A stretch of 64,000 bases of DNA from Xylophilus rhododendri (GCF_009906855.1 NZ_CP047650.1:4092001-4156000), one strand, 5' to 3'; shown: positions 8,389 to 17,131, counted from the stretch's first letter. Notes: a model not told the origin generated them from the letters alone. Made by a program: numbers and translations.

Positions 8389-9680
8389 AGCCCCCCGGCC
8401 GCGCCGGCCGCCGCCTGCTGCTCGACTCCTTCGCCTCGCTGTTCGACCAGGGCCTGCTCTCGGCGCTGAACCTGGCGCTGGGGCTGCTGCTGATCCGGCT
8501 GACCGCCAAGGAGAGCTACGGCCTGTACGCCCAGCTCTACGTGGCGGGCATCTTCACGACCTCGCTGCTCGATGCGCTGGTGACCGGGCCGCTGACCACC
8601 CTGGCGCCCGGCATGGACGATGCGAAGCGCCAGGCCCTCATCGCCCATCTCGACCGCTACCAGCGGCGGCTGGCCGCGGGGCTGGCGGTGGTCTCGGGCG
8701 TCGCGGCGGCTGCCGTCGTGGCCTGGTTCGGCCTGGATGCGCATCCCGTGGCCCTGGGCCTGGCCTTCGCCGTCTACGTGTGGGCCGGCTCGTTGCGTGA
8801 ATACGGCCGCAGCGTGGGTTATGTCGAAGGCCGGGCGCGCGCCGTGCTGCGCATGGATGCCTGGTATGGCGTGGCGGTGGTCGTCTCCATCCTGGGGCTG
8901 GCCGCGCTGCAGTGGCTGAGCGTGCCGGCGGTGATGCTGGCGCTGGGCCTGTCCAACCTGGCGGCGCTGTCGCTGCGGCCGTTGAAGGCCGAGGGCGGCG
9001 CCGTCGGTTACGCCGAGGCGGTGGCCGCCGTCTGGCAGCGCAGCAAGTGGGCGCTGCCGGGCTCGCTGGTGGCCTGGCTGACCAACTACAGCTATCTCTA
9101 CCTGGCCGCGCTGTGGCTGGGCGTGGGCGCCTCGGCCGATCTGAACGCCTCGCGCCTGCTGCTGATGCCGCTGTCGCTCTGCGCCCTGGCCTGGGCGCGG
9201 GTGGCGCGGCCGCATGCGGTGCGCCTCTTGAAGTCGGGCGGGCACAAGGCGCTGGACCGGTACGCGCTGCTGTCGGTGGCCGGCCTCGAACTGCTCACCT
9301 TCTTCTACGCCGGGATCCTGTGGCTGCTGCTGCCCTGGCTGGAAACCCATGTGCTGGGCGACAAGTACAAGGGCCTGGAGCCCCTGCTGCTGGTCTGGAC
9401 GCTGTACTTCGCCGTCTACGGCGCCCGCTGGATCGGCACCTCGCTGCTGTCGAGCGGCGACCGCTACCGCATGCTGCTGATCAGCGGCGTGATGTGCCTG
9501 GTGGTGATGCTGGCCGCCACCGCCTACGCCGTGCCGCGCTGGGGCGTGCAGGGCGCGGTGGCGGCGCTGACGCTGGTGGAACTGCTCGACCTGCTGCTGA
9601 TCTGGCTGGTGCTGCTGCCCGCCGCCCGGCGCGATGCCATGCGCCCGCCCGCCGCACCCCCGACCGGAGCCGCGCCATGA
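8370..9680 (+). CDS. Wzx-like polysaccharide flippase
   Basis: This 436-residue polytopic membrane protein has about 10-12 hydrophobic segments with the first near residues 20-45 and a MATE/Wzx-like layout. It should translocate the undecaprenyl-linked repeat unit across the inner membrane. The ATG at 8370 overlaps the preceding gene by 19 bases; the larger open frame to 8187 lies within that gene. It overlaps the next gene by ATGA, so the genes are translationally coupled. Assignment rests on topology and context more than on a sharp motif. Confidence 0.85.
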   Translation: MAAPQLKPPGRAGRRLLLDSFASLFDQGLLSALNLALGLLLIRLTAKESYGLYAQLYVAGIFTTSLLDALVTGPLTTLAPGMDDAKRQALIAHLDRYQRRLAAGLAVVSGVAAAAVVAWFGLDAHPVALGLAFAVYVWAGSLREYGRSVGYVEGRARAVLRMDAWYGVAVVVSILGLAALQWLSVPAVMLALGLSNLAALSLRPLKAEGGAVGYAEAVAAVWQRSKWALPGSLVAWLTNYSYLYLAALWLGVGASADLNASRLLLMPLSLCALAWARVARPHAVRLLKSGGHKALDRYALLSVAGLELLTFFYAGILWLLLPWLETHVLGDKYKGLEPLLLVWTLYFAVYGARWIGTSLLSSGDRYRMLLISGVMCLVVMLAATAYAVPRWGVQGAVAALTLVELLDLLLIWLVLLPAARRDAMRPPAAPPTGAAP

Positions 9681-10606
9681 GCCTGGAGACGACACCGCAG
9701 GTCAGCGTCTGCATCTGCACCTTCAAGCGGCCGCAGCTGCTGGACGATCTGCTGCGCGCGCTGCACGGCCAGATCGGCCCGGATGCCGGCGTGGAGTTCG
9801 TCGTGGCCGACAACGACCCCGCGCATTCCGCCCGCGAGGTGCTGGCCGCCTGGAGCCAGCGCCTGCCGCTGCGGGTGCTGCATGTGCCGGTGCCCAACAT
9901 CGCCTCGGCGCGCAACGCGGTGGTGGGCGCCGCGCGTGCGCCCTGGCTGGCCTTCATCGACGACGACGAATCGCCCGACGCCGACTGGCTGGGCCAGCTG
10001 CGCCAAGCGCAGGCGCGGTACCAGGCCGACGTGGTCTTCGCCCCGGTGGTGCCGCGCTACGTGGCCGGCACGCCCGACTGGCTGCGCCTGGGCGGCTTCT
10101 TCGACCGGCCGCGCTTCGCCACCGGCACGCCCATCACCACCCGCGACGCGCGCACCGGCAACGTGCTGCTGCGTACCGAGCTGGTCCGCGCCCTGGGCGA
10201 CATGCCTTTCGACGTGGCCTTCGGCCGCACCGGCGCCGAAGACACGGTGCTCTTTCGCACCCTGCTGGCGCGCGGCGCGCGTTTCGTCTGGTGCGACGAA
10301 GCCACGGTGCAGGAAGAGGTGCCCCTGGCCCGCGCCAACACCGCCTGGCTGCTGCGCCGCTCCTACCGGCTGGGCCAGACCTGGCTGGTGTCCGAAACCT
10401 TCGAGCTGCGCGGCGGCGCCTGGCTGCTGCGCGTGGGCGCGCTGGGCCTGCGCGCCTTCGCCCAGCTGCTGATCGCGGGCGGGCTGGCGCTGCTGCTGTG
10501 GCCCTTCTCGCGCATCCGTTCCTTCCGCTGGCTGCGCGCGACCGTCGCGCAGCTCGGCAAACTCAGCGCCCTGGCGGGCCATCGCTACCATGAATACGGC
10601 GGCTGA
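9677..10606 (+). CDS. Family 2 glycosyltransferase
   Basis: The 309-residue protein has a GT-A fold start (VSVCICTFKRPQLLDDLLRA), a nucleotide-binding VVADNDP strand, and a DDDE-type metal motif (FIDDDESPDADWL) near residue 95. Near the C-terminus there is one hydrophobic stretch (about residues 255-280) that may attach it to the membrane. It would add a sugar to the lipid-linked repeat unit. It overlaps both neighbours (ATGA upstream, 17 bases downstream), placing it firmly inside the polymerisation operon. Donor and acceptor sugars cannot be read from the sequence. Confidence 0.92.
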   Translation: MSLETTPQVSVCICTFKRPQLLDDLLRALHGQIGPDAGVEFVVADNDPAHSAREVLAAWSQRLPLRVLHVPVPNIASARNAVVGAARAPWLAFIDDDESPDADWLGQLRQAQARYQADVVFAPVVPRYVAGTPDWLRLGGFFDRPRFATGTPITTRDARTGNVLLRTELVRALGDMPFDVAFGRTGAEDTVLFRTLLARGARFVWCDEATVQEEVPLARANTAWLLRRSYRLGQTWLVSETFELRGGAWLLRVGALGLRAFAQLLIAGGLALLLWPFSRIRSFRWLRATVAQLGKLSALAGHRYHEYGG

Positions 10607-11951
10607 CACTGCGCCATCGTCCGGCGGCGGCATCGCCGCGCCCCTGGAGCTGTGGCTGATCCGCGCCCTGGTCGCCTTCAGCTTCGTCTTCTGCTTCCTG
10701 CCGTCCAACTTCACCTGGACCTACGACGAGCAGGACTTCGACTTCACCCAGGGCTCGATCGCCACGCAGCTGGAGTTCGGCTCCATCTTCCTGGCCGGCG
10801 TCTGGCTGGCCTGGCGCCATGCCGACTGGACCCTGCTGCGCCTGCGCCAGGCCAATCTGTTCCTCTTCCTCTTCGTGGGTTTCGCCGTGCTGTCGGCCGC
10901 CTGGTCGGGCTATCCGATGGTGACGCTCAAGCGCTCGGCGCAGCTGGTGGGCTTTCTGATCGTGGGCATCGCCATCGCCCCGCCGGTGGGCGGCTCGCGC
11001 CAGGTGCTGCAGGTGCTGATGTGCACCCTCACCGTGCTGCTGGTGCTGTCGCTGTTCACCGTGGTGCTCAACCCGCGCGTGGGCATAGACACCATGCTGG
11101 GCAATGCCTGGCGCGGCCTGTTCCTGCAGAAGAACACCACCGGCCAGGCCGCCGCCATCTGCGCGCTGCTGTGGCTGCGCGAGGGTTTCGAGGCACGCTG
11201 GCTGCCGCGCCCGGCCTGCGTGCTGGCGCTGCTGTTCTCGCTCTTCATGCTGGTGATGGCCAAGAGCAGCACCTCGCTGCTGGTGTTCTGCATCGGCAGC
11301 CTGCTCTACGTGGTGATGCGCCGGCAGTACGTGGTGATGCGCCAGCCCTGGTGGCTGATCGGCCTGACCGGCTGCGTGCTGCTCGGCCTGGCGGTGCATC
11401 TGTTCTACGTGCTGACCGGCCACCTGCCCGGCTGGGACGACATCGCCGGCTCGATCGGCGCGCTCTTCGGCAAGGATTCCGACCTGACCGGCCGCACCGA
11501 CATCTGGGAGCTGGTGCTGCGCGAGGTGCGCCAGCACCCGGTGATGGGCACCGGCTACGGCGCCTTCTGGCTGGGGCTGGAAGGCCCGGCCGAGGCCATC
11601 GCGCGCGCCCTCTACTGGATTCCGCTGCAGTCGCACAACGGCTATCTGGACATCGTCAACGAGCTGGGTTTCGTCGGCCTGGGCCTGGCGCTCTGCGTCT
11701 TCGCGCGCCACGCGGTGCTGCTGGGCCGGCTGCTGCAGATCGACCGCGAGGAGGGCGCGATGCACTGCGTGATCTTCGTGCTGATCCTGATCAGCAACAT
11801 GACCGAGAGCGAGATCTTCCGCGGCTCGCTGTTCTACAACATCCTGTTCCTCTACTCGGCCTGCAGCGTTGCCTCGCAGGTCGCCCTGGCCGGACAGGCG
11901 TTGACCGACGATGAAGGCACGCCGGCGCGGCCGGTACAAGGACTCGCATGA
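10590..11951 (+). CDS. O-antigen ligase/polymerase (Wzy-C family) membrane protein
   Basis: The 453-residue protein has about 10-12 transmembrane helices and the large periplasmic loop of Wzy_C proteins, with GRTDIWELVLREVRQHPVMG and the conserved histidine region SHNGYLDIVNELGFVGL near residues 350-370. Such proteins polymerise repeat units or ligate them to an acceptor in the periplasm. Here, next to flippase, Wzz and Wza homologues, a polymerase role is more likely than lipopolysaccharide ligation. It overlaps the glycosyltransferase by 17 bases and the hydrolase gene after it by ATGA. Confidence 0.92.
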   Translation: MNTAADTAPSSGGGIAAPLELWLIRALVAFSFVFCFLPSNFTWTYDEQDFDFTQGSIATQLEFGSIFLAGVWLAWRHADWTLLRLRQANLFLFLFVGFAVLSAAWSGYPMVTLKRSAQLVGFLIVGIAIAPPVGGSRQVLQVLMCTLTVLLVLSLFTVVLNPRVGIDTMLGNAWRGLFLQKNTTGQAAAICALLWLREGFEARWLPRPACVLALLFSLFMLVMAKSSTSLLVFCIGSLLYVVMRRQYVVMRQPWWLIGLTGCVLLGLAVHLFYVLTGHLPGWDDIAGSIGALFGKDSDLTGRTDIWELVLREVRQHPVMGTGYGAFWLGLEGPAEAIARALYWIPLQSHNGYLDIVNELGFVGLGLALCVFARHAVLLGRLLQIDREEGAMHCVIFVLILISNMTESEIFRGSLFYNILFLYSACSVASQVALAGQALTDDEGTPARPVQGLA

Positions 11952-14347
11952 GGTGGACGGGTGTTTTCGCGGCGGCAGGCCTGGTGCTGCCGTTCTGGCT
12001 GGCGGCCTGCGCGCAGGCCCAGCCGGTGGTGCCGGCGCCGGCCTTCGTGCAGGACGGCGCGGGGGTGCCCTTCTTCCGTTTCGCGGTGGACGAGGATGGG
12101 CTGGGCGGCGCGCCCGACCGCTCGGCCATGAACCGGCCGCTGGATGCCGCCTCGCGCATCGTGGCGCACGACGGCCATTTCTTTTCCGTGGGTGCCGACG
12201 GCAAGGCCGGCGGCGGCGACGACCAGCGGGTGCGCCTCTTCGGGGTGAACCTGTCCTTCGCCGCCAACTTCCCGTCCGACATCGATGCGGTGAAGCTGGC
12301 CAAACGCCTGCGCAAGCTCGGCTTCAACGCGGTGCGGCTGCACCACATGGATTCGGCGCCCGACACCCGCGCCAACCCGCCGCGCAGCGTGCTGCTGCCG
12401 GGGCCGTTCCCCACCTTCAACCCCGAGGCGCTGATGCGCCTGCGCCGGCTGATCGAGGCGCTGTCGGCCGAAGGCCTCTACGTGGACCTGAACCTGCGGG
12501 TGGGCTACCGCTTCCGCCCCACGGTCGACCAGGTGCCGCCCATGGACGGCGGCGCGGCGGCCGCGCCCTACACCGCGCCGATCTACATCTACACCCCGCG
12601 CATGATCGAGCTGGAGGAGCGCTACGCCCGCGGCCTGATCCGCGGCCTGGGCCTGCGCAACCATCCGGCGCTGGCGCTGGTGGAGGTGAGCAACGAATCC
12701 TCGCTGCTGGCCGCCTGGCGCCGCCGCGAATGGCATGCGGCCGTGCCGCGCGCCTACGAACCCCTGCTGCGCGAGCAGTGGAACCGCTGGGCGGTGAAGC
12801 AGTACGGATCGGCCGCCGCCGCCTGCAAGGCCTGGGACGGCTGCCCCGACGCCAGCGCCCCGCTCGACCTGCCCATGCCCGGCGACGAGGCCATCGTGCC
12901 CGGCGCCCTGGGCCAGCTGCAGGAAAAAGTCAGCCGCCGAGCGCGTGAACTGGCCCAGCGCTGGTGGGGCGCCTCGGCCGCGGCCGGCGGCAGCGACGCC
13001 GCGCCCACCGGCCGGGTGCTGCGCACCCAGGACTTCCTGCGTTTCCTGGCCGACACCGACCGCGCCTACTACGAACGCATGCGCCGCGCGGTGCAGGAAG
13101 AGACCGATACCCGGGTGCCGGTCAGCGGCACCCAGATGGACTACGGCGGCGCGCTCAACCACGACGCCAGCACCGGCATGGACTGGCTGGACACCCACTT
13201 CTACGCCGACCATCCCGACTTCCCCGGCAACGACTTCAATCCGCTGAACTGGCGCATCCGCGATGCCTCGCCCGCCGCCCCGCCCTGGCTGGACCGCATG
13301 CTGGTCATGTCCTACTGGCGCGACGCCGGCAAGCCCTTCGTGGCCAGCGAGATCAGCGTGCCCTTTCCCAACCGGCAGGGCGGCATGGGCACGCCCCTGA
13401 TCGCGGCCTTCGCGGCGCAGCAGGACTGGGACGGGCTCTTCCTCTTCGACTACGCCGACGGCGACACCTGGGCCGACGTGCCCGCCGGCTTCACCCTGTC
13501 GGGCGACTGGGGCCGCTACGCCATGGTGGGCCAGTCGGCGCAGCTGTTCCGCTCGCCGCTGGTGGCCAGCCTGCCGCCCGCGCCGCCGCTGTCGCTGCCG
13601 CTGTCGGGCCGCCTGGCCATCAATGCCAGCGAGGACCGCTGGGCCATGGATTCGGTGCTCGACGCCCGCACCGGCGTGCGGCCGGAGATGGCGCTGCAGC
13701 GGCAGATCAGCGTCTCGCCCCGCGCCACGGCCTGGCAGCCGGTGGCGCCCGCGCCGGCCGCCACGCCGGCCTTCGAATCCGACCGCACACGCGGCACGCT
13801 GCTGCTGCGCTCGCCCCAGGCGCGCGGCTTCTTCGGCGCGGTGGGTGCCGGCCGGTCGCTGGGCGATGCCACGGCGCAGCTCACGCTGCGGGTGGCCGGC
13901 GCCGGGCCGAAGGAAGCGCGCGGCATGGCCAGCGTGCTGCTCACCAGCCTCGACGGCAAGCCGATCGCCGATGCGCGGCAGCTGCTGGTCTCGGTGTCCG
14001 GCGCGGTGCGCGGCACCCAGCCGGCCTCCATGCCCCGGCGGCCGGTGGACCTGGTGCCCTACAACGGCGACCGCGAGTTCTGGACCTTCGAGCGCGATCC
14101 CGCCTCGCCCGGCCAGCCCTCGGGCTCGCGCGAGGCCACCGGCCCGGTCTGGGTGGAGCGTGTGGCCGCCGAGCTGCGTTTCGCCACCACGGCGCGCAGC
14201 GCCACCGTCTATCCGCTCGACGGCAGCGGCCGGCGCATGGCGGCCCTGCGCGCCGACCAGGTGCGCATCGAAGCCGGCCAGCTGCGTGTGCCGCTGCAGG
14301 TCGAGGCCGCGCAGGCCAGCCTCTGGTACGAGGTCGTCGCCCAGTGA
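11948..14347 (+). CDS. GH5-like glycoside hydrolase, putative lipoprotein
   Basis: The 799-residue protein starts with a signal sequence ending in a lipobox-like LAAC (Cys21), so it may be lipid anchored. Residues about 95-470 look like a TIM-barrel of the cellulase clan: GVNLSFAANFP, a long helix-strand array, an acid/base candidate in VEVSNESS (Asn249-Glu250) and a nucleophile candidate in FVASEIS (Glu468). Residues 520-799 are beta-rich, with no recognised binding module. In an exopolysaccharide operon such an enzyme may trim, release or edit the polymer during export. It overlaps the polymerase and barrel genes, so it is an integral part of the operon. Confidence 0.82.
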   Translation: MRWTGVFAAAGLVLPFWLAACAQAQPVVPAPAFVQDGAGVPFFRFAVDEDGLGGAPDRSAMNRPLDAASRIVAHDGHFFSVGADGKAGGGDDQRVRLFGVNLSFAANFPSDIDAVKLAKRLRKLGFNAVRLHHMDSAPDTRANPPRSVLLPGPFPTFNPEALMRLRRLIEALSAEGLYVDLNLRVGYRFRPTVDQVPPMDGGAAAAPYTAPIYIYTPRMIELEERYARGLIRGLGLRNHPALALVEVSNESSLLAAWRRREWHAAVPRAYEPLLREQWNRWAVKQYGSAAAACKAWDGCPDASAPLDLPMPGDEAIVPGALGQLQEKVSRRARELAQRWWGASAAAGGSDAAPTGRVLRTQDFLRFLADTDRAYYERMRRAVQEETDTRVPVSGTQMDYGGALNHDASTGMDWLDTHFYADHPDFPGNDFNPLNWRIRDASPAAPPWLDRMLVMSYWRDAGKPFVASEISVPFPNRQGGMGTPLIAAFAAQQDWDGLFLFDYADGDTWADVPAGFTLSGDWGRYAMVGQSAQLFRSPLVASLPPAPPLSLPLSGRLAINASEDRWAMDSVLDARTGVRPEMALQRQISVSPRATAWQPVAPAPAATPAFESDRTRGTLLLRSPQARGFFGAVGAGRSLGDATAQLTLRVAGAGPKEARGMASVLLTSLDGKPIADARQLLVSVSGAVRGTQPASMPRRPVDLVPYNGDREFWTFERDPASPGQPSGSREATGPVWVERVAAELRFATTARSATVYPLDGSGRRMAALRADQVRIEAGQLRVPLQVEAAQASLWYEVVAQ

Positions 14348-15612
14348 GCCCGCGGCGCGCCGCCCTGGTCTGCCTGGCCGCGTTCTGCGTGCCGGTGGGC
14401 GGGCGCGCCACCACCGAGATCGCCGGGCAGGTCGGCACCAGCGTGCAGTCGGTGGACAACCCCTTTCTCTTTCCCGAGAGCAGCGCCGATCCCCTGAAAC
14501 GCCGCGACCGCGTGCAGACCACCGACCTGGGCGTCGCCATGCGCATGCCGCTGCCCAGCGACCGCAGCTTCCTGGCGGTGGGCGCCACCGCCTCGCGGGT
14601 GGTGTACGACGCGCTCAGCCAGCTCGACTACACCGCCAGCCAGTTCGACGGCCTCTATCAGTGGGAGTACGGCAGCGCCCTGCGCGGCCGGCTGCGCCAC
14701 CGCGAGGGCGATAGCCTCTACAACTACTACGGCGGCTTCTTCACCCAGCGCGAGGTGCCGCATGCGCGCCAGGACCTGGCCGAGGTGTCGCTGCGCATCA
14801 CGCCCGAACTCGAACTGCCGGTGACGGCGACCAGCGGCTCGCTGAAATACCAGGACGCGGGCCTGGCCGAGCGCTACAACCAGGAGGAAAAAGGCCTGCG
14901 CCTGGCGCTGAGCTACACCTCCGGCCGCCGCTCCACCTTCAGTGCCGGCGTGCGCCAGAACGAGGTGCGGTTTCCCCAGCGCAACGCCGCCGACGTCGCC
15001 AGCATCGACTCGGCCTACACCGACCGCGAAGTCTTCGTGGACACCGCCTGGCGCTACAGCGACAACACCATCGTCTTCGGCCGCATCGGCCGCCTGGACC
15101 GCAGTTTCGCCAGCCTGAGCAACCGCGACACGCAGCTGGTCTCGCTGAGCTCCGGCGTCGAATGGCGCTATTCGCCCAAGACCTATCTCTCGCTGCGCGG
15201 CTACCGCCAGCCGCAGACCAACGGTCAGGCCGACCTGCGGCTCTACGTCATCTCCACCGGCATCGAGGGCCGGGTGCTCTACGACATGACGGCCAAGACC
15301 CGCATCTCGCTGACCGGCGGCTACGAGCAGCAGAAGTACCAGAGCTTCAGCAACACGGCGGCTGCCGCGACCGGCGGCACCGACAAGGTGATGCGGGTAT
15401 CGGCCCGCGTCGAGTATTCGCCCACCCAGCACACGCTGGTGCGGCTGGAGGGCCTGCGCGAGCGCTATTCGCCGGACCCGGCGGTCAGCACCACCGGCGA
15501 CTTCACCCGCAGCAGCCTGCAGCTGGGGCTGTCCTACACCTTCGAGAACATGCAGGGTGCCAACCGCGCCCGCACCCAGCTCGATGCGATGCGCTACGAC
15601 CGGGTGCAGTGA
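14344..15612 (+). CDS. Outer-membrane beta-barrel protein, EpsL-like
   Basis: The 422-residue product begins at a GTG overlapping the hydrolase stop (GTGA). An N-terminal signal (ALVCLAAFCVPVGGRA) precedes a protein made of alternating polar/hydrophobic strands ending in an aromatic-rich segment (SSLQLGLSYTFENM), typical of outer-membrane barrels such as the EpsL family found in exopolysaccharide loci. It could form the outer-membrane exit or anchor for the polymer. A much longer open frame upstream in the same frame is only the hydrolase gene's shadow. The exact strand number cannot be judged by eye. Confidence 0.83.
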   Translation: MSPRRAALVCLAAFCVPVGGRATTEIAGQVGTSVQSVDNPFLFPESSADPLKRRDRVQTTDLGVAMRMPLPSDRSFLAVGATASRVVYDALSQLDYTASQFDGLYQWEYGSALRGRLRHREGDSLYNYYGGFFTQREVPHARQDLAEVSLRITPELELPVTATSGSLKYQDAGLAERYNQEEKGLRLALSYTSGRRSTFSAGVRQNEVRFPQRNAADVASIDSAYTDREVFVDTAWRYSDNTIVFGRIGRLDRSFASLSNRDTQLVSLSSGVEWRYSPKTYLSLRGYRQPQTNGQADLRLYVISTGIEGRVLYDMTAKTRISLTGGYEQQKYQSFSNTAAAATGGTDKVMRVSARVEYSPTQHTLVRLEGLRERYSPDPAVSTTGDFTRSSLQLGLSYTFENMQGANRARTQLDAMRYDRVQ

Positions 15613-15631
15613 TGCGCCCCAGGACTCCGCC

Positions 15632-16378
15632 ATGAACCTTGCCCAGCGCGCCAGCCGCTTCCTGTCCCGCCATACCGACCGGCGGCTGCTGCCCTTGCGG
15701 GGTGAGGTGGGGGTGGTGAGCTTCAGTTTCGACGATGCGCCGATGTCGGCCTGCATGGCGGGCGCGGCGGTGCTGGAGCGGCATGGTGTGCGGGGCACCT
15801 TCTATGTGGCCGGCGGCCTGACCGATGGGGTGGAGGAGGGGCTGGCCTGCCATTCCGAGGCTGTGCTGCGGCGGCTGGTGGCCGAGGGGCATCAGCTGGG
15901 CTGCCACAGTTTTTCGCATGTGCATGTGGATCGCATTCCTGCTGCTTCGCGGCGCGAGGAGTTCGACCGCAATGCGGCTTTTCTCGGTGGCCTGGGCGTG
16001 GATCTGCGGACGCTGGATTTCGCCTATCCCTTCGGTGGGGTCAATGTGGGGGCCAAGCACGACTGCGCGCTTCGGTTTCGCTCTTCCCGCGCCACCGGCG
16101 GCGGCACGCATGTGGGGACTGCCGACCTGAATGCCCTGCGGACCCACCGCTTCTACCGGAGCCAGCCGGATGGGGTTTCCTACGAGGAGCGGCTGGCGGT
16201 GGCCGCTGCGCAGCGGGGGTGGCTGGTGGTCAATACGCACGAGGTGCAGCCGGATGCCGGGGCGTTCGGGTGTACGGCTGAGGATCTGTCCCGGGCTGTG
16301 GGGCTGGCGCTGGAGGCTGGGTGTCTGGTGTTGACTGTGGGGGGGGCGCTGGACCATTGGATGGGGGCTGGGCGCTAG
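15632..16378 (+). CDS. Polysaccharide deacetylase (NodB/CE4 homology)
   Basis: The 248-residue protein carries the CE4 motifs: motif 1 SFDDAP (Asp34 base, Asp35 metal), motif 2 HSFSH (His92 and His96, metal), motif 3 AYPFGG (131-136) and a late NTHE motif. It would remove acetyl groups from N-acetylated sugars of the polymer or its precursors. No signal peptide is evident, so a cytoplasmic or membrane-associated site is possible. It is the last gene of the plus-strand block, 19 bases after the barrel gene. From about 15700 onward third codon positions contain noticeably more T and G and fewer C than upstream genes, hinting at a separate origin. The stop lies 2 bases before a large repeat element. 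Confidence 0.9.
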   Translation: MNLAQRASRFLSRHTDRRLLPLRGEVGVVSFSFDDAPMSACMAGAAVLERHGVRGTFYVAGGLTDGVEEGLACHSEAVLRRLVAEGHQLGCHSFSHVHVDRIPAASRREEFDRNAAFLGGLGVDLRTLDFAYPFGGVNVGAKHDCALRFRSSRATGGGTHVGTADLNALRTHRFYRSQPDGVSYEERLAVAAAQRGWLVVNTHEVQPDAGAFGCTAEDLSRAVGLALEAGCLVLTVGGALDHWMGAGR

Positions 16379-16380
16379 GG

Positions 16381-16456
16381 GGTGCTCCTTTGCGGAGGGC
16401 TTTGTCTCCTGCGGAGGGATGGTTCTCCTGCGGGGGCCTGGTTCTCCTGCGGAGGG
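16381..16456. repeat. Four tandem 19-bp units, left array
   Basis: Units at 16381-16399, 16400-16418, 16419-16437 and 16438-16456 share the form NTGGTTCTCCTGCGGAGGG with a few substitutions. Each contains the small dyad CTCC-TGC-GGAG. The last unit is also the outermost part of the perfect inverted repeat arm. Confidence 0.85.
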
Positions 16457-17063
16457 CGGAGCTGGGGCTGCGCGCCCCAGACCGCGCTCACTTTCTTTGC
16501 TTCGCCAAAGAAAGTAAGCAAAGAAAGGCGACCCGACACCCGAGGCCCTTCGGGCACCGCTGCGGTACTCGCAAAGGCGGGGTCCACGACAACTCGCCTT
16601 CGGCTCAAACAGGTCGTGGCCCTGATCCGCCTTTGCTCCGTTCCTCGCTCTCGGGCTCACGGGACCCGGATACGGGGACAGCGGCTGCTTCGCAGCGCAA
16701 CGGACCTTCGCTGCGCTCGGCCTCCACTGAAATGCGGCGCACAAGCTGGGGCGGGTATTCATCAGCCAGCGGCCGAGCGAAGCGACGGCCCGTTGCCCTG
16801 CGAAGCAGTGGCTGTCCCCGCTCCCGGGTCCCGTCTGCGGGTGAGCGAGGAGCGCAGCAAAAGCGGATCAGGGCCACGACCTGTTTGAGCGAAGCGAGTT
16901 GTCGTGGACCCCGCTTTTGCGAGCACCGCAGCGTGCCCCCTCCGAAGGAGGGGGACTCCCGCAGCCGGGTCGCCTTTCTTTGCTTACTTTCTTTGGCGAA
17001 GCAAAGAAAGTGAGCGCGGTCTGGGGCGCGCAGCCCCAGCTCCGCCCTCCGCAGGAGAACCAG
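16438..17063. repeat. Long inverted repeat with 98-bp perfect outer arms
   Basis: Bases 16438-16535 are the exact reverse complement of 16966-17063 (98 of 98). Inside, about 16560-16720 and 16780-16930 remain complementary at roughly 85-90 percent with small insertions, leaving a short unpaired centre near 16750. Each outer arm contains its own hairpin, ACTTTCTTTG-6-CAAAGAAAGT, at 16490-16515 and 16986-17011. A transcript from either side could fold into a very long hairpin, so it can act as a two-way terminator or as an RNase III-type substrate. Confidence 0.9.
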
Positions 17064-17120
17064 CCCTAAGCAAGGACATCAGCCCCAAGCAAGGAGATCA
17101 GCCCTCCGCAAGGAGACCAG
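17045..17120. repeat. Four tandem 19-bp units, right array (inverted)
   Basis: Units at 17045-17063, 17064-17082, 17083-17101 and 17102-17120 have the form CCCTCCGCAAGGAGANCAG and mirror the left array. Units two and three have diverged in the same way (AAGCAAGG in place of CCGCAAGG), suggesting local duplication after the arms formed. Confidence 0.85.
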
Positions 17121-17131
17121 ACCCAAGAGCT

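Larger units (their letters stand above)
16381..17120. repeat. 740-bp symmetric intergenic repeat element between convergent genes
   Basis: The element fills almost the entire gap between the stop of the deacetylase and the stop of the acyltransferase. It is mirror-symmetric about 16750/16751: four 19-bp units (16381-16456), a long inverted repeat (16438-17063), and four 19-bp units in the opposite orientation (17045-17120). The start and end coordinates are exactly equidistant from the centre. No credible gene is inside; the open frames there are read-through of the repeat. Pieces such as the AAAGAAAGTAAGCAAAG block are of a kind I recall from other Burkholderiales and Xanthomonadales intergenic regions, but the complete symmetric arrangement is not one I know. 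Confidence 0.9.

Noticed and set aside
16382..16888. Open frames on both strands inside the symmetric repeat
   Set aside because: They translate repeat units and palindrome arms on either strand, with near-identical mirrored peptides; no ribosome sites or domains.
16381..17120. CRISPR array or insertion sequence
   Set aside because: The 19-bp units are contiguous without spacers and no cas gene is near; no transposase frame or target-site duplication could be identified.
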